From: Planomicrobium sp. CPCC 101079
Lineage (GTDB): Bacteria > Bacillota > Bacilli > Bacillales_A > Planococcaceae
Length of the DNA stretch: 64,000 nucleotides
NCBI RefSeq assembly: GCF_007859275.1
Contig: NZ_VOHC01000001.1
Location: forward strand, 62,001 to 126,000
Reading direction: 5' to 3'
Below are positions 1 through 7,858 of this stretch, in pieces. The notes under the pieces are model-generated. The model did not search any database, had not been told where the DNA came from, and saw nothing but the letters and a program-made list of their open reading frames with translations. The stretch's first letter is position 1. Each line of letters starts with the position of its first letter. The position numbers and the translations under genes are program-made.

Positions 1-1
1 A

Positions 2-133
2 AAACCACATTTGAGCTGGGCAAAAAGAATTGCAGCTCAAGCGGAAGTCTATGGGGTGCTAAATGAAAACTACCAACCGATCGATGTGCTCAACCATATA
101 CGAGCCAACCGATTTTCAAACCAATTATTATAA
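2..133 (+). CDS. HpcH/HpaI aldolase-like protein of the Ter cluster, C-terminal fragment
   Basis: Frame 2 is open from the window edge to a TAA at 131-133 and encodes 43 residues, including HLSWAKRIAAQAEVYGVL, which resembles the C-terminus of the HpcH/HpaI aldolase/citrate-lyase-like proteins that precede the phosphoribosyltransferase in tellurium/stress operons. Only the tail is in the window, so no catalytic residues can be checked. The identification rests mainly on the following genes (phosphoribosyltransferase, StiP, HAD, YceG, TelA), which usually travel with such an aldolase. The 3' end overlaps the longest reading of the next gene by about 70 bases, so one of the two boundaries may differ. 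Confidence 0.6.
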   Translation, partial: KPHLSWAKRIAAQAEVYGVLNENYQPIDVLNHIRANRFSNQLL

Positions 134-1415
134 ATTATGGGATGAATTGGAGTTAGCTGTTACAATCCACCGAACGTATGAAGGATTGTCCTCTAATTCC
201 CTTTTCTCCATGGCTTTACGGGTCAATAAAAAAAGGCAGTTTCTTTTCGTCAGCCCTTTGCTTGCCAAACACTTAGCGGTACACCCAGCTCTTGCGCTGG
301 GAACCGGAACCTTGCTCGCTTCTTTGCTGATGGAAGATGCAGGCTTGCCTGCCAATCCTCACACACAAGAAATCGTACGTATGATTGAAACCGGCGCTCC
401 GGATCAGAAAATGATTGAAAAGGCGCTCGATTACAGATCCATATTGCCTGAAAGGACTGTGTTCATTGGAATGGCGGAAACGGCAACCGGGCTTGGCCAT
501 GCCGTTTTCCATCATTTTGATGAAGCTGTGTACCTGCATACTACGCGGGAAGAAATAACCGGGCTCACGCCTTCCTTCGTATTTGAAGAAGAACATTCGC
601 ATGCGACTTCTCATAAAGTCTATGCAGCTGAAGGTGTGCTTGAGGCTGCAGAAGCAATTGTTCTCATTGACGATGAGATTTCAACAGGCAACACACTGTT
701 GAATTTGGTCAGTGCATTAGACGAACAATTTCCGGGTAAAACTTATAAATCATTGTCAATCCTGGACTGGAGAAACGAAAATCAGCAACTAAAATTATCG
801 GAGATGGCCGAAGAGCGAAATATCCGGCTTGATGTGTTGTCTCTCATGTCAGGCGAGTTTAGCTTGATTCACGGTTCTTCGCCTGATGAGCTGGAACTTG
901 CTCCTTTGGCTGGCACTGGTTCAATCGCGCCGGTTCAACTAGAAGAACCTGGTGTTTTGAGGCATCACTCTGAAACCGGCCAGCGATATGTGCCGTTTAC
1001 TGGCAGATTTGGATTGACAAGTGCGGAGCATCAGAATATTGGTGATTGGGCAAAAAAAGCGGTGTCTTCGCTTCGGACAGAAGATACAGGCAAGCGCCCG
1101 CTAGTTATCGGAGTCGGCGAAAATATGTACTTGCCCTTGCGTTTCGCCCTTGCCTTAAGCGGAGATCCTCTTGTTCAGACAACCACGCGAAGCCCGATTT
1201 TTGCATCCAATACAGATGGTTATCCGATAAAAGAAAAAGTGAAATTTAAGCTGCCGGATGCCAATGGCATTGATCAATTTCTTTATAATTTAAATGGGTT
1301 GGATATTGATAAAATTTATTTGATTTCGGAGTCGGTTGTTATTCCTGCTCTTTGGCAGCCGTTGCTTGCCTATTTAAAGGAAAAAGCGCCGGTTGAATGG
1401 GTTTCACTGGCATAA
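63..1415 (+). CDS. Phosphoribosyltransferase with TRSP domain (Ter-cluster type)
   Basis: A 450-residue reading. It carries a type I phosphoribosyltransferase PRPP-binding loop, VLIDDEISTGNT, around residues 200-211; the acidic pair D203-D204 and the following small-residue loop are the expected PRPP contacts. The C-terminal third (from about residue 280) corresponds to the TRSP domain found in these proteins. The family is predicted to use PRPP to build a nucleoside-like compound together with the neighbouring aldolase, StiP, HAD and YceG proteins; no reaction has been shown. The start is uncertain: ATG 63 overlaps the upstream gene by 71 bases, ATG 84 is in frame, and TTG 147 (after GGGA, just past the upstream stop) would remove the overlap. 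The next gene begins 17 bases after the stop. Confidence 0.85.
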   Translation: MKTTNRSMCSTIYEPTDFQTNYYKLWDELELAVTIHRTYEGLSSNSLFSMALRVNKKRQFLFVSPLLAKHLAVHPALALGTGTLLASLLMEDAGLPANPHTQEIVRMIETGAPDQKMIEKALDYRSILPERTVFIGMAETATGLGHAVFHHFDEAVYLHTTREEITGLTPSFVFEEEHSHATSHKVYAAEGVLEAAEAIVLIDDEISTGNTLLNLVSALDEQFPGKTYKSLSILDWRNENQQLKLSEMAEERNIRLDVLSLMSGEFSLIHGSSPDELELAPLAGTGSIAPVQLEEPGVLRHHSETGQRYVPFTGRFGLTSAEHQNIGDWAKKAVSSLRTEDTGKRPLVIGVGENMYLPLRFALALSGDPLVQTTTRSPIFASNTDGYPIKEKVKFKLPDANGIDQFLYNLNGLDIDKIYLISESVVIPALWQPLLAYLKEKAPVEWVSLA

Positions 1416-1432
1416 GCAGAAGGAGAGAGCTA

Positions 1433-2542
1433 ATGATTGCAACGGGATTAGTGAAATCGAGCTACTCAGAAGAGGATATTACTTTTCTATTGAAAGATCT
1501 AACGGAATCTTTTACCGAAAGTACACTTGAAGAACGGGAAAAAGCGGTGCAAACCGGAGCACATTATGCAGAGAGGCTTCCGGTGGAATATCGTCCTTCC
1601 GAAGAATACACAAGACTGTACAAAGAATCAGTGGAAAAAACAAAAGAACAATGGAGTTATTTTATCGGTCTTTTAGCAACACGCATCCGCTTGAATGCGA
1701 AAAGTGACGATGTTGTACTGGTTTCTCTTGCACGTGCCGGAAGCCCGGTCGGCATTTTAATCCGTCGTTTTGCGAAGCAAAAAATGGGGCTGGAATGGCC
1801 GCATTACAGCGTATCGATTCTGCGTGGAAAAGGCATAGATGAAAATGCGCTGCGGGCAATCCGCAAATGGCATCCGAATAGCCGGATTCAGTTTGTAGAT
1901 GGCTGGACCGGCAAAGGTGCTATCCAAACTGAATTGACAAAGTCGGTTTATTCTCTGAATGAAAAAGAGGGATTGGAGCTGCACGACGATATGGCAGTTT
2001 TAGCCGATCCTGGCGCCTGTTCAACGCTGTTTGGGACAAGAGAGGATTTGTTGATTCCGAGCGCTTGTTTGAATGCTACGGTATCGGGTTTGGTCAGCCG
2101 GACCATTTTAAACGAACAGTTTATCGGAAAAGGTGATTTTCATGGCGCCAAGTTTTATGGAGAGCTGAAAGAAGAAGATGTATCAAATGATTTCATAGAT
2201 CAAATTTCGGCTTGTTTTAGCAAAACGGCAGAAGCGGCAGAAAAAGAGGCTTATAGTACGCCTGTTACCGCTGAGCGCACGTGGCAAGGCAAAATGGAAG
2301 TAGAAGAAATAGGAGAAAAGATGTATAATGGGACTAATTACCAGCTAATCAAACCTGGGGTCGGCGAGACCACGCGCGTTTTGCTTCGGCGAGATCCATG
2401 GAAGATTTTTGTAAGAAGTTTGGAGCATCCAAGCGTCCAGCATCTTTTGGTATTGGCCCAAGAAAAACAAACACCCGTTGAAGTAGTACCGGATTTGTTT
2501 TATCGGGCTATCGGCCTGATAAGGTCGGGTCCTGAAATATGA
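1433..2542 (+). CDS. StiP-like cysteine protease family protein
   Basis: 369 residues from ATG 1433, chosen because AAGGAGAGAG lies just upstream; an in-frame codon at 1397 would overlap the previous gene. The protein matches the family annotated as cysteine protease StiP, with a C-terminal PELOTA-like RNA-binding segment. The segment ADPGACSTLFGTREDLLIPS near residues 190-210 and the following LNATVSGLVSRT are the conserved-looking core. Protease activity is a family label rather than a demonstrated activity. The stop overlaps the ATG of the HAD gene as ATGA, so the two are probably translationally coupled within one operon. Confidence 0.8.
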   Translation: MIATGLVKSSYSEEDITFLLKDLTESFTESTLEEREKAVQTGAHYAERLPVEYRPSEEYTRLYKESVEKTKEQWSYFIGLLATRIRLNAKSDDVVLVSLARAGSPVGILIRRFAKQKMGLEWPHYSVSILRGKGIDENALRAIRKWHPNSRIQFVDGWTGKGAIQTELTKSVYSLNEKEGLELHDDMAVLADPGACSTLFGTREDLLIPSACLNATVSGLVSRTILNEQFIGKGDFHGAKFYGELKEEDVSNDFIDQISACFSKTAEAAEKEAYSTPVTAERTWQGKMEVEEIGEKMYNGTNYQLIKPGVGETTRVLLRRDPWKIFVRSLEHPSVQHLLVLAQEKQTPVEVVPDLFYRAIGLIRSGPEI

Positions 2543-3354
2543 AGATATTATTTGCAAGCGATTTGGATGGGACGTTAATTTATTCAAGAAATTCAATGGG
2601 CGTCAATGTGGCAGAAGAAGAATTGGTTGAAGTCGAGAAGATAAATGGCAAGCCTTACTCCTTCATGACCCAAACGAGCCATCAGGCTTTGTTGAATATT
2701 GGTTCTTCAGCCTTCTTTCTGCCGGTTACTACCCGGACTCAAGCTCAATATGAGCGGGTTACGGGCATTTTTGATGGTGCTGCATCTCCACAATATGCGG
2801 TCATTTCAAATGGAGCGGTCATTTTGGAGAATGGAAAACCGGTAAAAGAATGGTCAGAGGAAATCCGGCAGCAATGCATCAGCAAAAAAACAGTGGTGGA
2901 AACGCTGCTTCCATTGATAAAACGTTATTTTTCCGAAGAATGGGTATTGAATATTAAGCAGGCAGACGACTGGTTTGTCTATTTGATCATAGACCGGGCA
3001 GGTTTCCCGGATGATAAGCTAGCATCGTATGTTCAGGTATTCCGCAAAATTGGCTGGTCTATGTCGCTTCAGGGAAGAAAACTGTATTTCATGCCAGAAA
3101 GCATCACCAAAGCAGGAGCAATGGAGTGGGTCAAAGCGCGTTTATCCGCCGAGTATGTGGTTGCGGCAGGAGATTCGCTGCTGGATTTGAATCTGCTGGA
3201 AAGCGCGGATAAAGGTTTTCTGGCTGTACACGGTGAAGCTTTCCGGAACAATGCGGCGATTTCTTCGCATATCCAAATTACAGAACAGAGCGGCATAAAA
3301 GCAGGGGAAGAAATTTTGGCGCATGTAGCAAACATAGCGCAGCAGCAAGGGTAA
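2539..3354 (+). CDS. HAD-superfamily phosphatase of the Ter cluster
   Basis: 271 residues. The N-terminus has the HAD motif I FASDLDGT, with D8 as nucleophile and D10 as acid/base, and motif IV is visible as AAGDSLLDLNLL near residue 212. The size and the cap inserted after motif I suggest a Cof/sucrose-phosphatase-like type II HAD. In Ter-type operons a HAD enzyme is predicted to dephosphorylate the product made by the phosphoribosyltransferase; the substrate is unknown. ATG 2539 overlaps the StiP stop by four bases. The YceG gene follows after 16 bases and has its own AAGGAGGAA site. Confidence 0.85.
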   Translation: MKILFASDLDGTLIYSRNSMGVNVAEEELVEVEKINGKPYSFMTQTSHQALLNIGSSAFFLPVTTRTQAQYERVTGIFDGAASPQYAVISNGAVILENGKPVKEWSEEIRQQCISKKTVVETLLPLIKRYFSEEWVLNIKQADDWFVYLIIDRAGFPDDKLASYVQVFRKIGWSMSLQGRKLYFMPESITKAGAMEWVKARLSAEYVVAAGDSLLDLNLLESADKGFLAVHGEAFRNNAAISSHIQITEQSGIKAGEEILAHVANIAQQQG

Positions 3355-3370
3355 GCAAGGAGGAATTCCC

Positions 3371-4984
3371 ATGGTTCAATTGCATCCGGTTCGCGTCAGA
3401 ACGTGGGATCCGGAAAATATTGGGAAATGGCTCAATCAGCCGATTATAAATCATCCCGAGACGAAAATAGAAGAAGAAACAATCACTTATCCGCAATTGC
3501 TTGGCCAATTTGTCGGTATGCCGCTTGATGCAGATGACTATTTCGCATCGATCCATGAATTGCTTGAAGAATCGGAAGGCCGGTTGATCCGGCTTTCCGA
3601 CAAGCTAAACAAGCAAATTACAGCTGAGCGGCTAAGGGCTTTGCAGGATCTGTTTGAGATGAACAATAAGGAACGCGGCTTGTCGCCGAACCGGATTGTT
3701 GCCTTTCTAGATGGCAAGGGTTTGCTGCCGCGACTGCAAGATACGGGGGTGAACCGGAGGCTTCGATTAACGCTGATCGATATATTGAAAGCGTTTAAAG
3801 AACAATCTGCCGGCAGCACCACGCATTCTTCTTTCCGTCGTATTGTCACCGATCTTGTGAAATGGACATTTAATCATATCGAACCCGAACTTGAAAAACT
3901 GACGCTGGAAAAAGGGCTGCCTGGCTTTTTATGGTATGGCAGTGTGACCGAAAGCCAAAAATGGTTTTTGAAGTTTTCAAGCATGTTCGGCTTTCATATT
4001 ATTATTTTCGACCCGACAGGTGAACGATGGTTCGACAAGACGATGGATCTTCCTGAACCTTTAACCTATAGTTTCCAGGTGAATGCCGAGTCCGTTTTGC
4101 CTTTTCCGGAAGAAAAGCCGCAGCGTGTTGGAACAGTCGCTTACCGGGCCACTCAAGAAGTGGACCGGCTTTTGCATCATGATGATTCAGGGCTCTATAA
4201 ACCTTTTCAATTCAAATCTTATTTAACCCGCTCAATTCGGCTAAAGACAACGCTTGATGAAGCTTTTATGCTGGCAAAAGAAAGGGCAATGGTTCGCCCT
4301 TCTTTTGCGGTGGAGAACGGCAGTGTAGTGATTCCTGTGGTCTTTGCCAAAGTCATGGGCATTGAAAAAGACCGGAAGCGCTTCTGGGATAATATTCATA
4401 ACCTGACAGAACGTGAAGATACCAAACTGGTCCGCAGTTTCCCTTTTATTGAGGAACGGAAAGGGAACCAGCAATTTCATTACCGGGCGGCGCTTGGGAA
4501 AGACGGAAGGCTTGATCCGGAAAAGATGAAAACAGCCCATTGGTGGAAGTACAGCAAATTGCCGAATGGTCTGCAGACCGCTATTGGCGAAGCCATTGCC
4601 CGGCATGTGGAAAAACCGCTGCTGCTTACGCAACAAGGCGAATCATTCGAAGAATTGCAGCTTTACGCTTTTTCGCAATCGATGTCGCTTCCGGATTCCG
4701 TCGTGCAACTTATTCAGCTGTTTGATTATCCTCAATTTGTGCCGACCGTGCTTTTCTATAACGAAGAAAAAGACGGAGAATTAAGCCGGGCAGATGCTAA
4801 CGCGATTGCTTTGATCCATACGTTCGGCTTGGATGTCATTGTCATCAATCCGCAAGGACATCAAGATATTGAACGTTGGATTGACCCGGAAGCTATTGAT
4901 ACCCACTGGCTGGATGAAAGAAGCTTCAACGAACCCTTCCGTGAACCTTCAGTAGTCAAAAAGCTGTTCAGAAAATGGCTTTGA
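3371..4984 (+). CDS. yceG: YceG family stress-operon protein
   Basis: 537 residues, about the length of B. subtilis YceG, starting at ATG 3371 after AAGGAGGAATTCCC. The biochemical role is unknown. The family accompanies TelA/YceH and TerD-type proteins in metal and envelope stress operons. Two parts of the protein look like diverged copies: residues 184-217 (PGFLWY then FGFHIIIFDPTG) and 458-496 (PTVLFY then FGLDVIVINPQG). A two-domain architecture arising by internal duplication is inferred from this. Short intergenic spacing places it in the same operon as the HAD gene. Confidence 0.85.
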   Translation: MVQLHPVRVRTWDPENIGKWLNQPIINHPETKIEEETITYPQLLGQFVGMPLDADDYFASIHELLEESEGRLIRLSDKLNKQITAERLRALQDLFEMNNKERGLSPNRIVAFLDGKGLLPRLQDTGVNRRLRLTLIDILKAFKEQSAGSTTHSSFRRIVTDLVKWTFNHIEPELEKLTLEKGLPGFLWYGSVTESQKWFLKFSSMFGFHIIIFDPTGERWFDKTMDLPEPLTYSFQVNAESVLPFPEEKPQRVGTVAYRATQEVDRLLHHDDSGLYKPFQFKSYLTRSIRLKTTLDEAFMLAKERAMVRPSFAVENGSVVIPVVFAKVMGIEKDRKRFWDNIHNLTEREDTKLVRSFPFIEERKGNQQFHYRAALGKDGRLDPEKMKTAHWWKYSKLPNGLQTAIGEAIARHVEKPLLLTQQGESFEELQLYAFSQSMSLPDSVVQLIQLFDYPQFVPTVLFYNEEKDGELSRADANAIALIHTFGLDVIVINPQGHQDIERWIDPEAIDTHWLDERSFNEPFREPSVVKKLFRKWL

Positions 4985-5105
4985 AAATTATCCTTGAATA
5001 ATATAAAAAGCGAAGCAGTAGGGCTTCCTAGGGCAAGCGAAGCGGTTTGACAAACTTGCAAAAAGAAATTTCACTAAGGAAAGAACATACTAAGGGGGCG
5101 TAACG

Positions 5106-6188
5106 ATGAATACTTTGCCAAAAGGGATGGAACAGCAGGAACTGGTTATGAAAGAAGATAATGAACTGTTAACAAAACTCAAGCAAGATCCGGAAGTGCT
5201 TAAACTTGCCGCCAGCATTGACATCAAAAATCAAGTGGAGTTGCTGGAATTCGGCCGTGAACCGGCAAATGAAATTTCGGCATTTACAGGTAAAGTATTA
5301 AATTCGGTTCAAGCGAACAGCATGGAAGAGTCCAGCCAACTGTTGAACCAGCTCGGGAAAATCATGGACAAGTTTGACAGCAAAGACTTTGTTGAAAAGA
5401 AAGGCTTGATCAATAAAGTCTTTAATAGAGGCAATAAAATCATTGAGAAGCTATTCAACAAATACCAGACCATGGGTTCGGAAATCGATAAAGTTTATGT
5501 CGAGATTACAAAATACGAGTCTGAAATGAAAAAATCGACGACTACACTGGAAGAATTGTATGACCAAAACTTCCGCTATTTCATGGAACTGGAAAAATAT
5601 ATCGCAGCTGGTGATGTGAGAATCCAGGAATTGAAAGCGGAAGAGCCAGTAATGCGTTTGAAAGCGGAAACCGGCGACCAGATGGCAATGATGCAATTGA
5701 CATCGCTGCAAAATGCGATTGAACTTCTGGAACAACGTGTTTATGACTTGGAAATGGCAAAACAAGTGTCATACCAAGCAGCGCCACAAATCCGGATGCT
5801 GCAGCGCGGCAATACAAAACTGATCGGGAAAATCAATTCCGCTTTCGTGACGACGATTCCAATTTTTAAAACGGGGCTGATCAACGCTATTGCAGCGAAA
5901 CGCCAGAATTTGGTTGCCCAATCCATGAACGAATTGGACCGCCGCACGAACGAAATGCTGATTAAAAATGCCAATGATATTTCTCGCCAAAGTGTGGACA
6001 TTGCGCGAATGTCTGGCCAGCCGAGCATAAAAATCGAAACGATTGAACAAACCTGGGAAACCATCATGCAGGGCATGAACGACACGCGCGAAATTGAGCA
6101 GGAAAACCGCAGAATGCGCGAAGAAGGGCGTATCCGTATCGAAGAACTGCAAAAACGTTATGAAGAAACGCAACGAAAAGCTCAATAG
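5106..6188 (+). CDS. yceH: TelA/YceH toxic anion resistance protein
   Basis: 360 residues, the usual TelA size, starting at ATG 5106 after AAGGGGGCG. The protein is largely helical and coiled-coil in character with many Glu, Lys and Gln residues, including ELEKYIAAGDVRIQEL and an extended charged C-terminal helix. TelA proteins are linked genetically to tellurite, nisin and other envelope or anion stress tolerance; the molecular mechanism is unclear. It is the last gene of the cluster, 121 bases after yceG with a TTGACA in the gap (5047-5052) that might support separate expression. A strong terminator follows. Confidence 0.93.
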   Translation: MNTLPKGMEQQELVMKEDNELLTKLKQDPEVLKLAASIDIKNQVELLEFGREPANEISAFTGKVLNSVQANSMEESSQLLNQLGKIMDKFDSKDFVEKKGLINKVFNRGNKIIEKLFNKYQTMGSEIDKVYVEITKYESEMKKSTTTLEELYDQNFRYFMELEKYIAAGDVRIQELKAEEPVMRLKAETGDQMAMMQLTSLQNAIELLEQRVYDLEMAKQVSYQAAPQIRMLQRGNTKLIGKINSAFVTTIPIFKTGLINAIAAKRQNLVAQSMNELDRRTNEMLIKNANDISRQSVDIARMSGQPSIKIETIEQTWETIMQGMNDTREIEQENRRMREEGRIRIEELQKRYEETQRKAQ

Positions 6189-6200
6189 CTCTTAACAGGA

Positions 6201-6232
6201 AAACCGTCCATGATTTAGTGGACGGTTTTTAT
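6201..6232 (+). terminator. Terminator after yceH
   Basis: AACCGTCCA and TGGACGGTT form a nine-base-pair stem with an eight-base loop followed by a T run. Confidence 0.9.
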
Positions 6233-6365
6233 TTATATGCAGGCGGAGAAAATGATTATGGAGTAATGGATAATGGCTAAAGCATAGAAAAAAATATGAA
6301 AAAATTTTAGCCGCATTCCTGCTAGATTGTAATCGGTTTCAATTAAACTGAATATTTTTTATAGA

Positions 6366-6393
6366 TTGACAACTAGCTTTGGTCTGATATGAT
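6366..6393 (+). promoter_or_regulatory. Sigma-A-type promoter of the T-box operon
   Basis: TTGACA at 6366-6371 and TATGAT at 6388-6393 are separated by 16 bases. This places the transcription start about 6400, just before the first T-box helix. Confidence 0.8.
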
Positions 6394-6419
6394 AAGTTCA
6401 ATCCAATATATTAACAACT

Positions 6420-6664
6420 ATTTTGATGGAGACAGGCTTATGCAGAGAAATCTTAAGAGAGCTGATGGTTGGTGGGAATCAGTGGTTTCGGCAGAAGGCA
6501 GCACTCCGGAATAGGTGGACTGAAATCAAGTAAGCCCATCCGCTTCGTGCCCGTTACGCATAAGAACCAATGAGGCTGCGTGTTTTCCAGCAGTGAACTA
6601 GGGTGGTACCGCGAAAAAGACTCTTCGCCCCTTGCATTTTATGTAGGGGGCGGAGGGTCTTTTT
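6420..6664 (+). promoter_or_regulatory. T-box leader controlling the aminotransferase-serA operon
   Basis: The diagnostic T-box AGGGTGGTACCGCG is at 6600-6613 and is followed by a terminator hairpin at 6617-6664. Stem I closes between GGCTTA (6435-6440) and TAAGCC (6531-6536). The AGAGA and GATGGTTGGTG elements expected on the 5' side of Stem I are present. The specifier loop candidate is GAAATCA (6522-6528), which can be read as AUC (Ile) or UCA (Ser). The antiterminator bulge is UGGU, which pairs with an A discriminator base. Uncharged tRNA would stabilise the antiterminator and allow transcription of the two downstream genes. Confidence 0.93.
6617..6664 (+). terminator. T-box regulated terminator
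   Basis: GACTCTTCGCCCC pairs with GGGGCGGAGGGTC around a short AT-rich loop, followed by five T. Its 5' arm lies directly behind the T-box sequence, as expected for the alternative terminator/antiterminator switch. Confidence 0.92.
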
Positions 6665-6691
6665 GCCGTTTCACTTGAAAGGGGAAGATTG

Positions 6692-7858
6692 ATGATGTTA
6701 GCAGACCAACAAATTTTACGAATTCCTGGGCCGACGCCCATACCGCCAAGCGTACAGCGGGCTATGGCGCAGCCGATGATCGGGCACCGCGGCCAAAGCA
6801 CTTCTGATTTGATTTCCCGCATCCGTCCAAAATTGAAGCGCGTTTTTGGAACCGGGCAAGAAGTGGTGATCTTGACTGGCAGCGGTACGGCAGGATTGGA
6901 AACAGCCGTGGTCAATGCAATCGCTCCGGGTGAGGAAGTATTAGTGATTGTTACAGGCGCTTTTGGCGAACGCTTTGTGAAAATATGCAAAGCTTATCAT
7001 ATTCCAACCCACGTTCTTCAAGTGGAATGGGGAAAAGCGGTTGACCCGGATCTTGTAAGAGAATTTCTGCAAGAACATCCTGGCATAAAAGCTGTATTAT
7101 CAACCTATTGTGAAACGTCGACAGGCGTCTTGAATCCAGTGAAAGAATTGGCAGCGGCTATCAGGGAAGTATCAGAAGCACTGGTTATTGTGGACGGCGT
7201 TTCTTGTGTTGGCGGAGTAGAGACAAAAATGGATGAATGGGGAATTGATATTCTCGTGACCGGTTCACAAAAAGCATTCATGCTTCCTGCTGGGCTTGCT
7301 TTCGCCGCAGCAAGCGAACGGGCGTGGAGAAAAATCGAAGCCAATCCTCAGCCGCGTTTTTACTTGGACCTAAAAAGCCATAGGAAGAATTTGGAGAAAA
7401 ATGCCACACCTTTTACTCCTGCCCTATCGATTTTATTTGGCTTGGAACAGGCCCTTGACCTGATAGAAGAGGAAGGTTTGGAAGAAGTATATGCACGCCA
7501 CACTTTAATGATGAAAATGACAAGAGCGGCGTTTGAAGCGCTCGATATTCCGTTATTGACGACAGAAACAGATGCTTCGCCGACTGTTACCGCTGTAAGG
7601 CCGACTGATTTCGACGCTGAAGCGTTCCGGAAAGTGATGAAAGCGGAATTCGGCATTTCCATGGCAGGCGGCCAGCAGCAGCTGGCGGGTGAAATTTTCC
7701 GCATCGGGCATATGGGATATTGCTCGGCGGCAGATGTGCTGCAAATCATTTCAGCGATTGAAATCGGCTTGATGAAAATCGGTAAAAAAATAGAACTTGG
7801 CAAAGGAACCGGGGCCGCACAGCGAATATACTTGAACGAAGGGGTGGAGCAGCAATGA
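6692..7858 (+). CDS. Class V aminotransferase (serine/alanine-glyoxylate type), probable serine-pathway enzyme
   Basis: 388 residues from ATG 6692, seven bases after AAAGGGG; a TTG at 6689 is less likely. The fold-type I class V aminotransferase signature is clear: GPTPIPPSVQRAM at the N-terminus, HRGQSTSD, and the PLP lysine K194 in TGSQKAFMLPAG. It belongs to the serine-pyruvate/alanine-glyoxylate/PucG-like branch. Because it overlaps serA by four bases and shares its T-box, it probably transaminates phosphohydroxypyruvate (the SerC role) or a related oxoacid. Substrate specificity cannot be read from the sequence. Confidence 0.85.
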   Translation: MMLADQQILRIPGPTPIPPSVQRAMAQPMIGHRGQSTSDLISRIRPKLKRVFGTGQEVVILTGSGTAGLETAVVNAIAPGEEVLVIVTGAFGERFVKICKAYHIPTHVLQVEWGKAVDPDLVREFLQEHPGIKAVLSTYCETSTGVLNPVKELAAAIREVSEALVIVDGVSCVGGVETKMDEWGIDILVTGSQKAFMLPAGLAFAAASERAWRKIEANPQPRFYLDLKSHRKNLEKNATPFTPALSILFGLEQALDLIEEEGLEEVYARHTLMMKMTRAAFEALDIPLLTTETDASPTVTAVRPTDFDAEAFRKVMKAEFGISMAGGQQQLAGEIFRIGHMGYCSAADVLQIISAIEIGLMKIGKKIELGKGTGAAQRIYLNEGVEQQ

